From a bacterium (GTDB taxonomy: Bacteria > Patescibacteriota > Andersenbacteria > UBA10190), in contig NZCO01000025.1 of NCBI GenBank assembly GCA_002686445.1, positions 1-12,819 of the forward strand: 12,819 nt of DNA. The letters run 5' to 3'. The notes below the pieces were generated by a model that made no database searches, was not told where the DNA came from, and saw only the letters and a program-made list of their open reading frames with translations. Both the position numbers and the translations under genes were made by a program. Shown here in pieces: positions 1-6,499 of this stretch. Position 1 is the first letter of the stretch. Every line of letters starts with the position of its first letter.

Positions 1-17
1 AGCAAAGGGTGTGTCTT

Positions 18-36
18 CCCCCTCGGCGGGGTTATT
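18..36 (+). terminator. Possible weak terminator of an upstream gene
   Basis: A short GC stem (CCCC, loop CTCGGC, GGGG) is followed by TTATTT. This could end transcription of a gene lying left of the window. The stem is only four to five pairs and the T run is interrupted, so support is weak. No coding sequence is visible in the first 107 bases. Confidence 0.25.
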
Positions 37-42
37 TAGGGT

Positions 43-72
43 ACTTCTATCATAGTGGCACTATATAGAAGT
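43..72. repeat. 30-bp imperfect palindrome upstream of the dehydrogenase gene
   Basis: ACTTCTAT at 43-50 is the reverse complement of ATAGAAGT at 65-72. Inside them ATAGTG and CACTAT pair around a single G, with one bulged C. Nearly the whole 30 bases is therefore self-complementary. It ends 35 bases before the dehydrogenase start and a related string (TTCTATCTATAG) follows at 82-93. It is too close to a one-base loop to be a good RNA hairpin, so a protein-binding operator is at least as likely. There is no clear T tract after it. Confidence 0.4.
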
Positions 73-107
73 TATGTCAAGTTCTATCTATAGGCTAATA
101 TGAGGCC

Positions 108-1076
108 ATGTCTAAAATCCTCATTACATATCAAATCCCGGAGGCGGGGGAGGAAAAGCTTCGCGGCGCTGGGCACGACGTAACGGTTCACGAAGGTTCA
201 GCCTTAATCGAGCCAGCGGCATTAGCCGCAGCGCTCAAAGAATACGACGGTATCTTAACGCTCTTAACGGAGAAACTAGGAGCCGATGAGCTCGCCGAAG
301 CCGGCGATCAACTTAAAGTAATTGCTAACTACTCTGTCGGCTACGACAACATCGACGTTCCGGCCGCAACGGCAAAGGGTATAACCGTCACCAACACGCC
401 GGGCGTGTTAAATGACGCCGTGGCCGAGCATGCTATAGCCTTGCTCGTTTCATTGGCGCGACGCGTGGTAGAAGCCGATCAATTTACTCGTGACGGCAAG
501 TACGAAGGGTGGCGACCACAGTTGCTCATGGGCACCAGCCTGACCGGTAAGACACTGGGCATTGTTGGCTTAGGTCGCATCGGCAGCGAAGTAGCCAAGC
601 GTGCTAAGAATGGCTTCGGCATGAAGATCGCCTACAACGACCTGAAACCGAACACCGACTTCGAAGCAGAAACGGAGGCCACGTACTACGAGAACCTCGA
701 TGATATGTTGCCGGAGATGGATGCGATCTCTGTCCATGTCCCATTACTTGATGCGACCCACCACCTTATTAACGCCGATCGCTTGGCCACGATGAAGGAG
801 TCAGCGCTACTGGTGAATACATCCCGCGGACCGGTTATCGACGAAGACGCTCTAGTTATGGCGCTCCAAAATGATGTTATTCGCGGCGCAGCGCTCGACG
901 TGTTTGAAGATGAGCCAAAGCTTAAGCCTGGCTTAGCAGAGTTGCCCAATGTCATCATCACGCCACACATTGCGTCTGGCACCATTGAGACTCGCTCGGC
1001 CATGGCGGAATTGGCGGCCGATAACATTATTGCAGTACTGGCTGGAGAGAAACCGCCAACTCCCGTAACGAAGTAG
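108..1076 (+). CDS. D-2-hydroxyacid dehydrogenase (glyoxylate/hydroxypyruvate reductase type)
   Basis: Cytosolic NAD(P)H-dependent reductase of the D-isomer 2-hydroxyacid dehydrogenase family, most like glyoxylate reductase/D-glycerate dehydrogenase, which reduces glyoxylate or hydroxypyruvate. The 322 residues match the usual length. The split catalytic domain includes YSVGYDNID (75-83) and the TNTPGVL region (95-101). The Rossmann domain has the nucleotide loop GLGRIG (154-159). The catalytic triad is visible: Arg240 in NTSRGPVID, Glu269 in DVFEDEP and His287 in ITPHIAS, almost the same numbers as archaeal glyoxylate reductases. The ATG at 108 is used because it gives the family N-terminus; a GAGG lies only two bases before it, too close to act as a normal ribosome site, and TAATAT at 96-101 could be a -10 of a leaderless transcript. 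The exact substrate cannot be told from sequence. Confidence 0.93.
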   Translation: MSKILITYQIPEAGEEKLRGAGHDVTVHEGSALIEPAALAAALKEYDGILTLLTEKLGADELAEAGDQLKVIANYSVGYDNIDVPAATAKGITVTNTPGVLNDAVAEHAIALLVSLARRVVEADQFTRDGKYEGWRPQLLMGTSLTGKTLGIVGLGRIGSEVAKRAKNGFGMKIAYNDLKPNTDFEAETEATYYENLDDMLPEMDAISVHVPLLDATHHLINADRLATMKESALLVNTSRGPVIDEDALVMALQNDVIRGAALDVFEDEPKLKPGLAELPNVIITPHIASGTIETRSAMAELAADNIIAVLAGEKPPTPVTK

Positions 1077-1092
1077 ACACGCAGTACGGTAT

Positions 1093-1548
1093 ATGGTCGC
1101 TCGTGCTTGGATCTTCCTGATACTGGCGACCTTAGCTGTATTGGCAGGTATAGTCGCGGCGCTCGCCGTGCGCGTGGGACCAGCGACTGTAAACAATGGA
1201 GAGGAATCTACCATCCAGATTCGAGAGCTTATCGTTGGCACGCCCGTGGGCACAAACGCCGAGTCGCGTTCAGCGCGTGGCCAGTTGTCCACCAAGCCAC
1301 AGTACGCCCCGGGTGAAGCCATTGCGCTGCGCGTCGTTACTAACCTGGCCGCCGAAGAGTCAACAAGCGTAGGGGTGCGACTGGTCCGAGACGACGGTAC
1401 CTTTATCACCTTGGAGCCAGCCACCTTTACGATCACCGGGGCTACAAGCGGCTATTGCTGTTGGAGTGTCGCCGAGGCCGGACGCTATAACTTACAAGTA
1501 TTTCGGCCAGATGGTCAGCTGTCCGCGCTGCCACTCCTTATTCGCTAG
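1093..1548 (+). CDS. Secreted or membrane-anchored small beta-rich protein, unknown function
   Basis: I do not recognise this 151-residue protein. Residues 1-27 form a basic start followed by a long hydrophobic segment (WIFLILATLAVLAGIVAALAV), read as a signal anchor or signal peptide without an obvious lipobox. The rest is polar with alternating hydrophobic residues typical of a single beta-sandwich domain: GEAIALRVVTNL, GVRLVRDDGTF and RYNLQVFRPDG look like successive strands. A Cys-Cys pair (GYCCW) near residue 121 is the only cysteine site. It starts 16 bases after the dehydrogenase stop and probably shares its transcript. No Shine-Dalgarno sequence precedes the ATG. An extracytoplasmic binding or accessory domain is a reasonable guess but no function is claimed. 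Confidence 0.7.
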   Translation: MVARAWIFLILATLAVLAGIVAALAVRVGPATVNNGEESTIQIRELIVGTPVGTNAESRSARGQLSTKPQYAPGEAIALRVVTNLAAEESTSVGVRLVRDDGTFITLEPATFTITGATSGYCCWSVAEAGRYNLQVFRPDGQLSALPLLIR

Positions 1549-1560
1549 TACTAGCCAACA

Positions 1561-1683
1561 ATGTCAGCGCGAGATAACAAGCTCCAGCAAGGGCGTATGC
1601 GCCCCACGACACGATTACTAATTGGTGGCATCCTGCTAGCCATAATCGCCTTACTATACGTCCTGGACTTGAGTTTGCGTTGA
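1561..1683 (+). CDS. 40-residue single-pass membrane peptide
   Basis: ATG at 1561, 12 bases after the preceding stop, opens a 40-codon frame ending in TGA at 1681-1683. The product has a basic N-terminus (MSARDNKLQQGRMRPTTR) followed by one hydrophobic helix (LLIGGILLAIIALLYVLDL) and a short tail. The positive-inside arrangement and the position close behind the secreted protein gene support a real small membrane protein. It is the only candidate gene in the window that would end in TGA. There is no Shine-Dalgarno sequence and no family that I recognise. A chance frame remains possible because it is so short. Confidence 0.5.
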   Translation: MSARDNKLQQGRMRPTTRLLIGGILLAIIALLYVLDLSLR

Positions 1684-1720
1684 TTACGACACATTTTCAT
1701 AAAATAGCAACAGCAGCCAC

Positions 1721-1763
1721 CGTTGACAGGGAACGTTGACGGGAGTACATTATCTTCCGTCAA
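1721..1763 (+). promoter_or_regulatory. ATPase operon promoter with overlapping inverted and direct repeats
   Basis: TTGACA (1723-1728), a 17-bp spacer and TACATT (1746-1751) form a good sigma70-type promoter; transcription should begin near 1758. TTGACGGGAG (1736-1745) and CTTCCGTCAA (1754-1763) are inverted repeats matching at 9 of 10 positions and enclose the eight bases TACATTAT that hold the -10. CGTTGAC also occurs as a direct repeat at 1721-1727 and 1734-1740. Such an arrangement would let a dimeric regulator block or modulate the promoter. The promoter elements are seen directly; regulation is inferred. Confidence 0.6.
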
Positions 1764-1767
1764 AAAG

Positions 1768-1809
1768 TCCGGTCTCGTTTGAGCCCGGATTTATTTATTG
1801 GTTTTATTA
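1768..1809 (+). promoter_or_regulatory. Leader hairpin, terminator-like, before the first ATPase gene
   Basis: TCCGG (1768-1772) pairs with CCGGA (1785-1789), and CTC pairs with GAG around the loop GTTT, with one T/C mismatch. The stem is followed by TTTATTTATTGGTTTTATT. It lies about 10 bases inside the predicted transcript and 34 bases before the first ATPase start codon. It could be a leaky terminator or attenuator, or a 5' stabilising hairpin. It could also stop read-through from the upstream genes, although it lies beyond the promoter. No leader peptide with control codons is visible. Confidence 0.4.
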
Positions 1810-1822
1810 AGACTAAAGAAAT

Positions 1823-2149
1823 ATGCAAACACTGCTACAAAAAGTTGAGAAAATTGAAACAGCCGCACAGCAAAAAATCCAAGCTGCGCGTGATGCCGGT
1901 ACCGACAATATCAATAAACTAGTAGCCGACGAGGAGCAAGTACTTGAAGAAGTACGTGGTGCTGCTACCAAACGAGGACAGGCGATAGTAAAGGAGAAGG
2001 TAGATGCGGCCAAAGGCACACTCAATGCCTTGCATCAAGAGGAAGACAAGTCTGTCGCCACTATTCACGACACTGCTAAGCAAAACCGCTCAGCAGCGAT
2101 CAAGTTTGTAATTAATTTATTCAATACTGACTACCTCGCGAAGAACTAA
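1823..2149 (+). CDS. V/A-type ATPase peripheral stalk subunit (G/H-like)
   Basis: A 108-residue, almost wholly helical protein rich in Ala, Lys, Glu and Gln with heptad-like spacing (for example LLQKVEKIETAAQQKIQAAR). This is the composition and length of the small stalk subunit that pairs with subunit E in a coiled coil and holds the A3B3 head against subunit I; it corresponds to NtpF of E. hirae, AtpG of Thermus or AtpH of archaea. Sequence similarity in this family is low, so the call rests mainly on position: it is first in the operon, directly before subunit I, as in those operons. The ATG at 1823 follows an AT-rich leader without a Shine-Dalgarno sequence. The end (NLFNTDY) is more hydrophobic and may contact subunit I. 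Confidence 0.75.
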   Translation: MQTLLQKVEKIETAAQQKIQAARDAGTDNINKLVADEEQVLEEVRGAATKRGQAIVKEKVDAAKGTLNALHQEEDKSVATIHDTAKQNRSAAIKFVINLFNTDYLAKN

Positions 2150-2174
2150 CGTCCCGCTACTTCTTCTTAAGCCT

Positions 2175-4160
2175 ATGATCGCTCCGATGACAAAAGTGCA
2201 AATTGGTATTGCTGCCCCGCAACAAGCGGCTCTGCTGTCATGGTTGCAAGATGAAGAGGTTATCCACGTCGCACCTCTGACCGGAGCTGGCGAAGTAGGG
2301 GATACCGATACTGGCTATCTCGTAGCGCGAGTACAGTTTGCGCTGGAATTCATCAGTCGGCTGCGCGCCGAAACAGGTGCGACTGCGAAGCGATCACTCA
2401 AGAACATGTTTGCCGGCAAACCAATTGCTTCCTTAGAGGAACTCAACGCCACGCTGGCAAAACTAGACCTCGACACCGTAGTGAAAGACATAACGACGGC
2501 CTCCGACACGTTAGGTAGCGTGGTGGCAGAGCAACAGACCATTCGCCAAGCTATCGACGAACTTGCTCCCTGGACGCAGTTACAAATTACTGGCGCGCAG
2601 CTAGCGGGGACCGATAACAGCACCCTCAACCTTGTCGCCGTAACGCTGACCCAAGAGGAACTTTGGCTAAAAAGTCTAAAAAACGTGCCCACAGCCACCT
2701 GGCAAGTAGTGAAGCGCGTCGTCACCAAGAAAACAGGGACTATTTACTATGAAGTAGTAACGAGCCGCGATGACCAGCAAGCAATCCTTAAAGTGATTCA
2801 GGATACCAATGCCGTACTCGTCACACTTCCGGTCGAAAGCGGCCAAACCATCAGCGAGCGTTCGCAAGAACTCATCGACCAGTTAACAACACTCACGAAG
2901 CAGTATGCCAGCACACTTAAAGAGAGTGCTCACTTCATTAGTATCGAACGTGATCTCAAGCTCGCGTATGACGGCTTACTCCACCTAATAGAGCGTGAGC
3001 AAACTGACGCGGCTACAGCTAGCATGCCACTCTCGTTTGTAATCGGCGGCTGGGTGCCAACTAAGCAACTCAAGTCCACAGAGAAGAAATTAGCCAAGGT
3101 ATTCCCAAGCGCCGCCATGGAGACAACTGAGCCAGATAAAGATGAAGTGCCACCAGTGGCCTTTCAAAACAGTGCCTTAATCACACCGTTTGAGGCCGTC
3201 ACCGATATCTTCGGCAAACCCAAGTACGACGAGTTGGACCCAACACCCGCCCTGTCACTCTTTTTCTTAGTTGCCTTCGGGCTGGCCTTAAGTGATGCGG
3301 GCTACGGTTTGATCATGATGGCCGCTACTTTTGGAGCCGAACGCTTCTTCAATCTCAAACTGGGCATGCGCAAAATGGTGCGGCTCTTATTCTATGCAGG
3401 TTTCTCCACAGTAATCCTTGGTGCGCTGACCGGTGGCTGGTTTGGACTGGTCTTGGAAAACCTACCGGCGAACGCCGTAGTCAACACACTGCTTAAGGTG
3501 AAACTCATCGACCCGATCTCATCACCGATAACCCTGCTGGGAGTCGCCTTTGCTATCGGTATCGTCCAACTCTTATTCGCCTGGGGCGTAAATGGCTATG
3601 ACCTGTGGCGCAAAGGGAAGAAGAGCTCCGCCCTGCTTGATGCAGCGGCCTGGATCACCATGGTGATATCTATTCTCGTATGGGTGGCTGGTGGCCAGGG
3701 AGTAGTACCCGCGGCCGTGGGCACCTTCGCACTCTGGTTTATGGCCGCTAACGCCATAGTCTTAATTGCTAGCCAGGGTCGAGAACACAAGAACCCACTA
3801 CTGCGGCTTGGCTCAGGAGTCTTAAGCCTCTATGGTTTGGTTTCCTTCTTAAGTGACGTGTTGTCATACTCTCGACTGCTCGCCCTAGGCCTAGCCACTG
3901 GCATCATCGGCCTGGTGGTAAACCTCATCGGCGGCATGGTCACTGAAATGATCCCAGTAGTTGGTGTCTTTTTGGCGGTAATCGTGTTACTCGGAGGCCA
4001 CGTGTTCAACCTGGCAATCAACACACTGGGTGCATTCATCCATGCTGGTCGACTGCAGTTCGTTGAGTTCTTCCCTAAGTTTATGGAGGGTGGCGGCACT
4101 CCCTTTAAACCACTGGGGCGAGTCAGTAAGTACGTCGATAACCCTCGCGATTTCGGGTAA
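2175..4160 (+). CDS. atpI: V/A-type ATPase subunit I (membrane stator, a-subunit)
   Basis: Stator subunit forming the ion half-channels next to the K ring. The 661 residues match E. hirae NtpI in length. Residues 1-340 are the cytoplasmic arm: two alpha/beta lobes joined by coiled coil, starting MIAPMTKVQIGIA as in the family. Residues 355-620 contain the membrane helices. The signature FGLALSDAGYGL (368-379) is present. The essential arginine that faces the ring carboxylate is Arg567 in the motif DVLSYSRLLALGLA. The conserved C-terminus (GGHVFN, then HAGRLQFVEFFPKFMEGGG, 623-641) is intact, including the second arginine Arg626 and Glu631. The start at 2175 is preceded by a pyrimidine-rich stretch rather than a Shine-Dalgarno site. 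It lies 25 bases after the stalk gene. Confidence 0.96.
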   Translation: MIAPMTKVQIGIAAPQQAALLSWLQDEEVIHVAPLTGAGEVGDTDTGYLVARVQFALEFISRLRAETGATAKRSLKNMFAGKPIASLEELNATLAKLDLDTVVKDITTASDTLGSVVAEQQTIRQAIDELAPWTQLQITGAQLAGTDNSTLNLVAVTLTQEELWLKSLKNVPTATWQVVKRVVTKKTGTIYYEVVTSRDDQQAILKVIQDTNAVLVTLPVESGQTISERSQELIDQLTTLTKQYASTLKESAHFISIERDLKLAYDGLLHLIEREQTDAATASMPLSFVIGGWVPTKQLKSTEKKLAKVFPSAAMETTEPDKDEVPPVAFQNSALITPFEAVTDIFGKPKYDELDPTPALSLFFLVAFGLALSDAGYGLIMMAATFGAERFFNLKLGMRKMVRLLFYAGFSTVILGALTGGWFGLVLENLPANAVVNTLLKVKLIDPISSPITLLGVAFAIGIVQLLFAWGVNGYDLWRKGKKSSALLDAAAWITMVISILVWVAGGQGVVPAAVGTFALWFMAANAIVLIASQGREHKNPLLRLGSGVLSLYGLVSFLSDVLSYSRLLALGLATGIIGLVVNLIGGMVTEMIPVVGVFLAVIVLLGGHVFNLAINTLGAFIHAGRLQFVEFFPKFMEGGGTPFKPLGRVSKYVDNPRDFG

Positions 4161-4167
4161 GCACCTG

Positions 4168-4222
4168 GCGGGCAGGTACGTGTACACCACGTACGTGCCC
4201 GCGAGTTGCCTACTTATAAGTA
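4168..4222. promoter_or_regulatory. Strong intercistronic hairpin and 12-bp palindrome between subunits I and K
   Basis: GCGGGCAGGTACGTG (4168-4182) and CACGTACGTGCCCGC (4188-4202) pair at 14 of 15 positions around the loop TACAC. No T tract follows directly, so it is not a classical terminator. A perfect 12-bp palindrome TACTTATAAGTA lies at 4211-4222. The 96-base gap here is by far the largest inside the ATPase operon (the others are 1 to 25 bases). A hairpin at this point could block 3' exonucleases or separate the messages, favouring extra synthesis of the ring subunit K. A weak internal promoter (TTGCCT 4207, TATTCT 4231) is also conceivable. Confidence 0.6.
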
Positions 4223-4256
4223 ACTCTCCTTATTCTTAATTGATTACGTATAACTT

Positions 4257-4733
4257 ATGGCATACGGATTAATGTTTGCACTAGCAGGAGCAGCCTTGGC
4301 GGCCGCTTTAGCAGGTGTTGGATCAATTCTTGGAGTACGTACGGCAGGACAGGCTAGCTCAGGCTTAGTCGCGGAAGACCCCGACAAGTTTGGAAAAGTA
4401 CTGCTCTTAACCGCACTTCCAGGATCACAGGGAATCTACGGATTCTTAGCCGCCATCATTATCGCTAATAAGATCGGCCTACTCGGTGGTACCGCAGTGG
4501 AGATCGACATAGCAGGTGGTCTGGCAGTATTAATGGCTGCCTTGCCGATAGCTATCACAGGCCTGTTTTCTGGTATGTACCAGGGACGCGTCGCAGCTGC
4601 CGGTGTTAACATCACAGCGAAGAAGCCTGAAGCTTCAGGTAAAGCGGTCATCTTGTCCGCTATCGTTGAGACCTACGCGGTCTTGGGACTGTTGGTCACC
4701 ATTCTATTGGTGAACGGCCTAGACTTCGGCTAA
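4257..4733 (+). CDS. atpK: V/A-type ATPase subunit K (proteolipid, Na+-type c-ring)
   Basis: Rotor ring subunit of the membrane sector. The 158 residues form four helices, two duplicated hairpins, as in E. hirae NtpK (156 residues). Helix 2 carries LPGSQGIYGF (54-63) and the second hairpin carries GLFSGMYQG (102-110) and IVETYAVLG (136-144). Matching NtpK ligands are Leu54 (Leu61), Ser57 (Thr64), Gln58 (Gln65), Tyr61 (Tyr68), Gln109 (Gln110) and Glu138 (Glu139). Only Glu138 gives a membrane carboxylate, so there is one ion site per four helices. This set predicts Na+ binding, which is established for NtpK and inferred here. The two-helix H+ type of Thermus is excluded. The gene follows the large hairpin gap, which may raise its expression. 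Confidence 0.96.
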   Translation: MAYGLMFALAGAALAAALAGVGSILGVRTAGQASSGLVAEDPDKFGKVLLLTALPGSQGIYGFLAAIIIANKIGLLGGTAVEIDIAGGLAVLMAALPIAITGLFSGMYQGRVAAAGVNITAKKPEASGKAVILSAIVETYAVLGLLVTILLVNGLDFG

Positions 4734-4751
4734 GGCGCACGATAAGAAACT

Positions 4752-5294
4752 GTGTCTTACGAATCATTAAAAGACGCGTTGTTGACTGAAGCCGCTACCC
4801 AAGCGGACGAAGTTGCTGCGCGCTTTAACGACCAGTTGAAGTCGGAAAAAGAGCGCATCGCCCAACGGGCGAAGGGCGCTGAGGAAGAAATAATTGCGCA
4901 GGCGGAAAGCTTGGGGGAAGTAGAAGCCAGCCGGCTCCACCAAGAGCATCAGCTAGCGGCTAAGGCGAATGTCTTGGTAGCTAAGCAGGAGGAGCTCGAT
5001 GAGACCCAAACGAAGGTCGTCGATGAGATTCTAGCCTGGGACGGGGCCGCTACCGGCGACCTCTTAACGCACCTGCTTAAGCTGGCTCCCGCTGATGCGG
5101 AACTAACCGCGGGTGCGAAGCACGCTGACGCGCTCAAGAAAGCTGGTGCAAAAAACGTAGCCAGCGAGACGATTAGTGGCGACGGGGGCTTCATCGCCCG
5201 CGCAGCAAACGAGGAAGTAAACCTCACAATTCGTCACCTGGTAGCCCAACTATTTATCCGTCATCGCGCCGCGATTGCCGCCCAACTCTTCTAA
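4752..5294 (+). CDS. atpE: V/A-type ATPase subunit E (peripheral stalk)
   Basis: Stator subunit that pairs with the small stalk protein and clamps the top of the head. The 180 residues match the family. Residues 1-95 are a long charged helix (KSEKERIAQRAKGAEEEI, HQEHQLAAKANVLVAKQEEL), and residues 100-180 make the small globular C-terminal domain with the usual GGFIAR followed by a short variable stretch (residues 147-152 onward). The start is GTG at 4752 and no in-frame ATG exists, so GTG is the only reasonable choice. It lies 18 bases after subunit K and one base before the chosen ATG of subunit C. No Shine-Dalgarno sequence is seen. Assignment rests on composition, C-terminal domain and operon position. 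Confidence 0.88.
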   Translation: MSYESLKDALLTEAATQADEVAARFNDQLKSEKERIAQRAKGAEEEIIAQAESLGEVEASRLHQEHQLAAKANVLVAKQEELDETQTKVVDEILAWDGAATGDLLTHLLKLAPADAELTAGAKHADALKKAGAKNVASETISGDGGFIARAANEEVNLTIRHLVAQLFIRHRAAIAAQLF

Positions 5295-5295
5295 T

Positions 5296-6144
5296 ATGAG
5301 TATGCCCGTCGACACCCCCTATATAATCGGTGTTATCCGCTCGCAAGAGCAGGGCTTACTGCAATCAGATGAGTTTACACGACTGATCGAGGCGCCGGGT
5401 AACAGTGAGGCCATTCGCGTACTGGTCGACACGCCCTACGGGGCGTGGCTGGAGGCCAATACTGCCGAAGAAGCGTTCACTGCGTTAACCCAGCGGCTGG
5501 TCAACCTACAAAGCTGGCTGGTAGATACATTGGTTGATACCGATGTATTGCACTTCTTGCAGCTGCGGTATGACGCTCTGAACCTAGCAACCGCCTTGAT
5601 AGAGTTTCAGGCAGGCGCGGCCGAACCAACGCAGCTTTCTGGGCTAGGAGCAATCAACCCGCTACTTGTGCAAAGCATCGTGTTTAACCAACTGGGACAT
5701 GATGAGTTAAGCGAAGAGTGGGAAGCGTTCATCCGCTCCGAACAAGAGCAACTGCCGAGCGACGATAGCTCGGTAGCAGACTGGAAGAACGGGCTACTAA
5801 CCCGCAGTGAAATGTTCGTTGTTCGTCAGATGAATGAACTGGCGACCACGCCATTCATGAAGTGGTACGTAGAGTTCACCGAGAGACGTCTTGTCGACGA
5901 TCAGAAGCGTCGTGGCGAGGAACTGACGGCAGATTTCACCAGTGAACGTGAATGGGATAACGAACTGGTAGAAAAACTACGAGAATTTTCGGGTGACCCG
6001 GTTGGGTATGACCCAGTCGTGGCACACTGGCTGACCGTGGAGCTAGAAGCGCGCACCATCCGCTTGGTCTTAGCCGCCAAGCTACAAGGCAGTAAGCCAG
6101 AGGATATTCGCCCGTTAGTCCGTAATCTTGTCCGCGAACACTAA
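5296..6144 (+). CDS. atpC: V/A-type ATPase subunit C (d-type rotor adaptor)
   Basis: Adaptor that sits on the K ring and joins it to the D/F shaft. I chose the ATG at 5296 (282 residues), one base after the TAA of subunit E, in the arrangement TAATATG. A TTG at 5275 would add seven residues inside subunit E and looks less likely. Family features include the N-terminal GVIRSQEQGLLQSDEFTRLI, the repeated helical thirds of the funnel-shaped fold, and the typical end (EDIRPLVRNLVREH). The family is usually about 320-330 residues, so this copy is somewhat short, without a clear missing block. Next gene begins three bases after the stop. Confidence 0.9.
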   Translation: MSMPVDTPYIIGVIRSQEQGLLQSDEFTRLIEAPGNSEAIRVLVDTPYGAWLEANTAEEAFTALTQRLVNLQSWLVDTLVDTDVLHFLQLRYDALNLATALIEFQAGAAEPTQLSGLGAINPLLVQSIVFNQLGHDELSEEWEAFIRSEQEQLPSDDSSVADWKNGLLTRSEMFVVRQMNELATTPFMKWYVEFTERRLVDDQKRRGEELTADFTSEREWDNELVEKLREFSGDPVGYDPVVAHWLTVELEARTIRLVLAAKLQGSKPEDIRPLVRNLVREH

Positions 6145-6147
6145 ACT

Positions 6148-6480
6148 ATGACTGAAACTAAAACATCACCAATGGTATACGTCGGACCCGTAGGAGCGGG
6201 CCTGGGTTTTCGTTTGTCTGGTATCGACGTAGCCGAAGTCACCAGTAGCGACGAGGTGGTAAAGCACATCAAGAAATATAAAGAGCAAAACAAATACAGC
6301 ATCATTTTCGTAGACGAAGGATTGGCAGCAGAAGTATTGGCAGATATTGAAAAACTGAATGCCGAAACGATACCTGCTATCGTTTTGTTGCCCAATCCAG
6401 CGAATCCGCAGAACCTGACCCAACAAACCATGAATAACTTGGTGGTGCAGGCTGTCGGCAGCGACATCTTCAATTCATAA
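6148..6480 (+). CDS. atpF: V/A-type ATPase subunit F (central stalk)
   Basis: Small Rossmann-like subunit that binds the D shaft and tunes ATP hydrolysis (called NtpG in E. hirae). Its 110 residues match the family. The first strand and loop read VYVGPVGAGLGFRLSGID, followed by YSIIFVDEGLA in the central strand and TIPAIVLLP in the next, the normal order for subunit F. The C-terminal helix (QTMNNLVVQAVGSDIF) is the part that moves in homologues. The gene begins three bases after subunit C and ends 19 bases before subunit A. No Shine-Dalgarno sequence is visible. Confidence 0.92.
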   Translation: MTETKTSPMVYVGPVGAGLGFRLSGIDVAEVTSSDEVVKHIKKYKEQNKYSIIFVDEGLAAEVLADIEKLNAETIPAIVLLPNPANPQNLTQQTMNNLVVQAVGSDIFNS

Positions 6481-6499
6481 TTCGATCATATTTAATTCT

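Noticed and set aside
1551..1763. 70-codon minus-strand frame across the promoter region
   Set aside because: It overlaps the small membrane peptide and the promoter, has no family features, and runs against all neighbouring genes.
5275..5295. TTG start for subunit C overlapping the end of subunit E
   Set aside because: The ATG at 5296 lies directly after the subunit E stop and gives the expected N-terminus; the added seven residues look like read-through of the E frame.
5430..5447. Small hairpin with TACG loop inside the subunit C gene
   Set aside because: CACGCCC and GGGCGTG form only seven pairs, which is expected by chance in a GC-rich coding stretch; no regulatory context.
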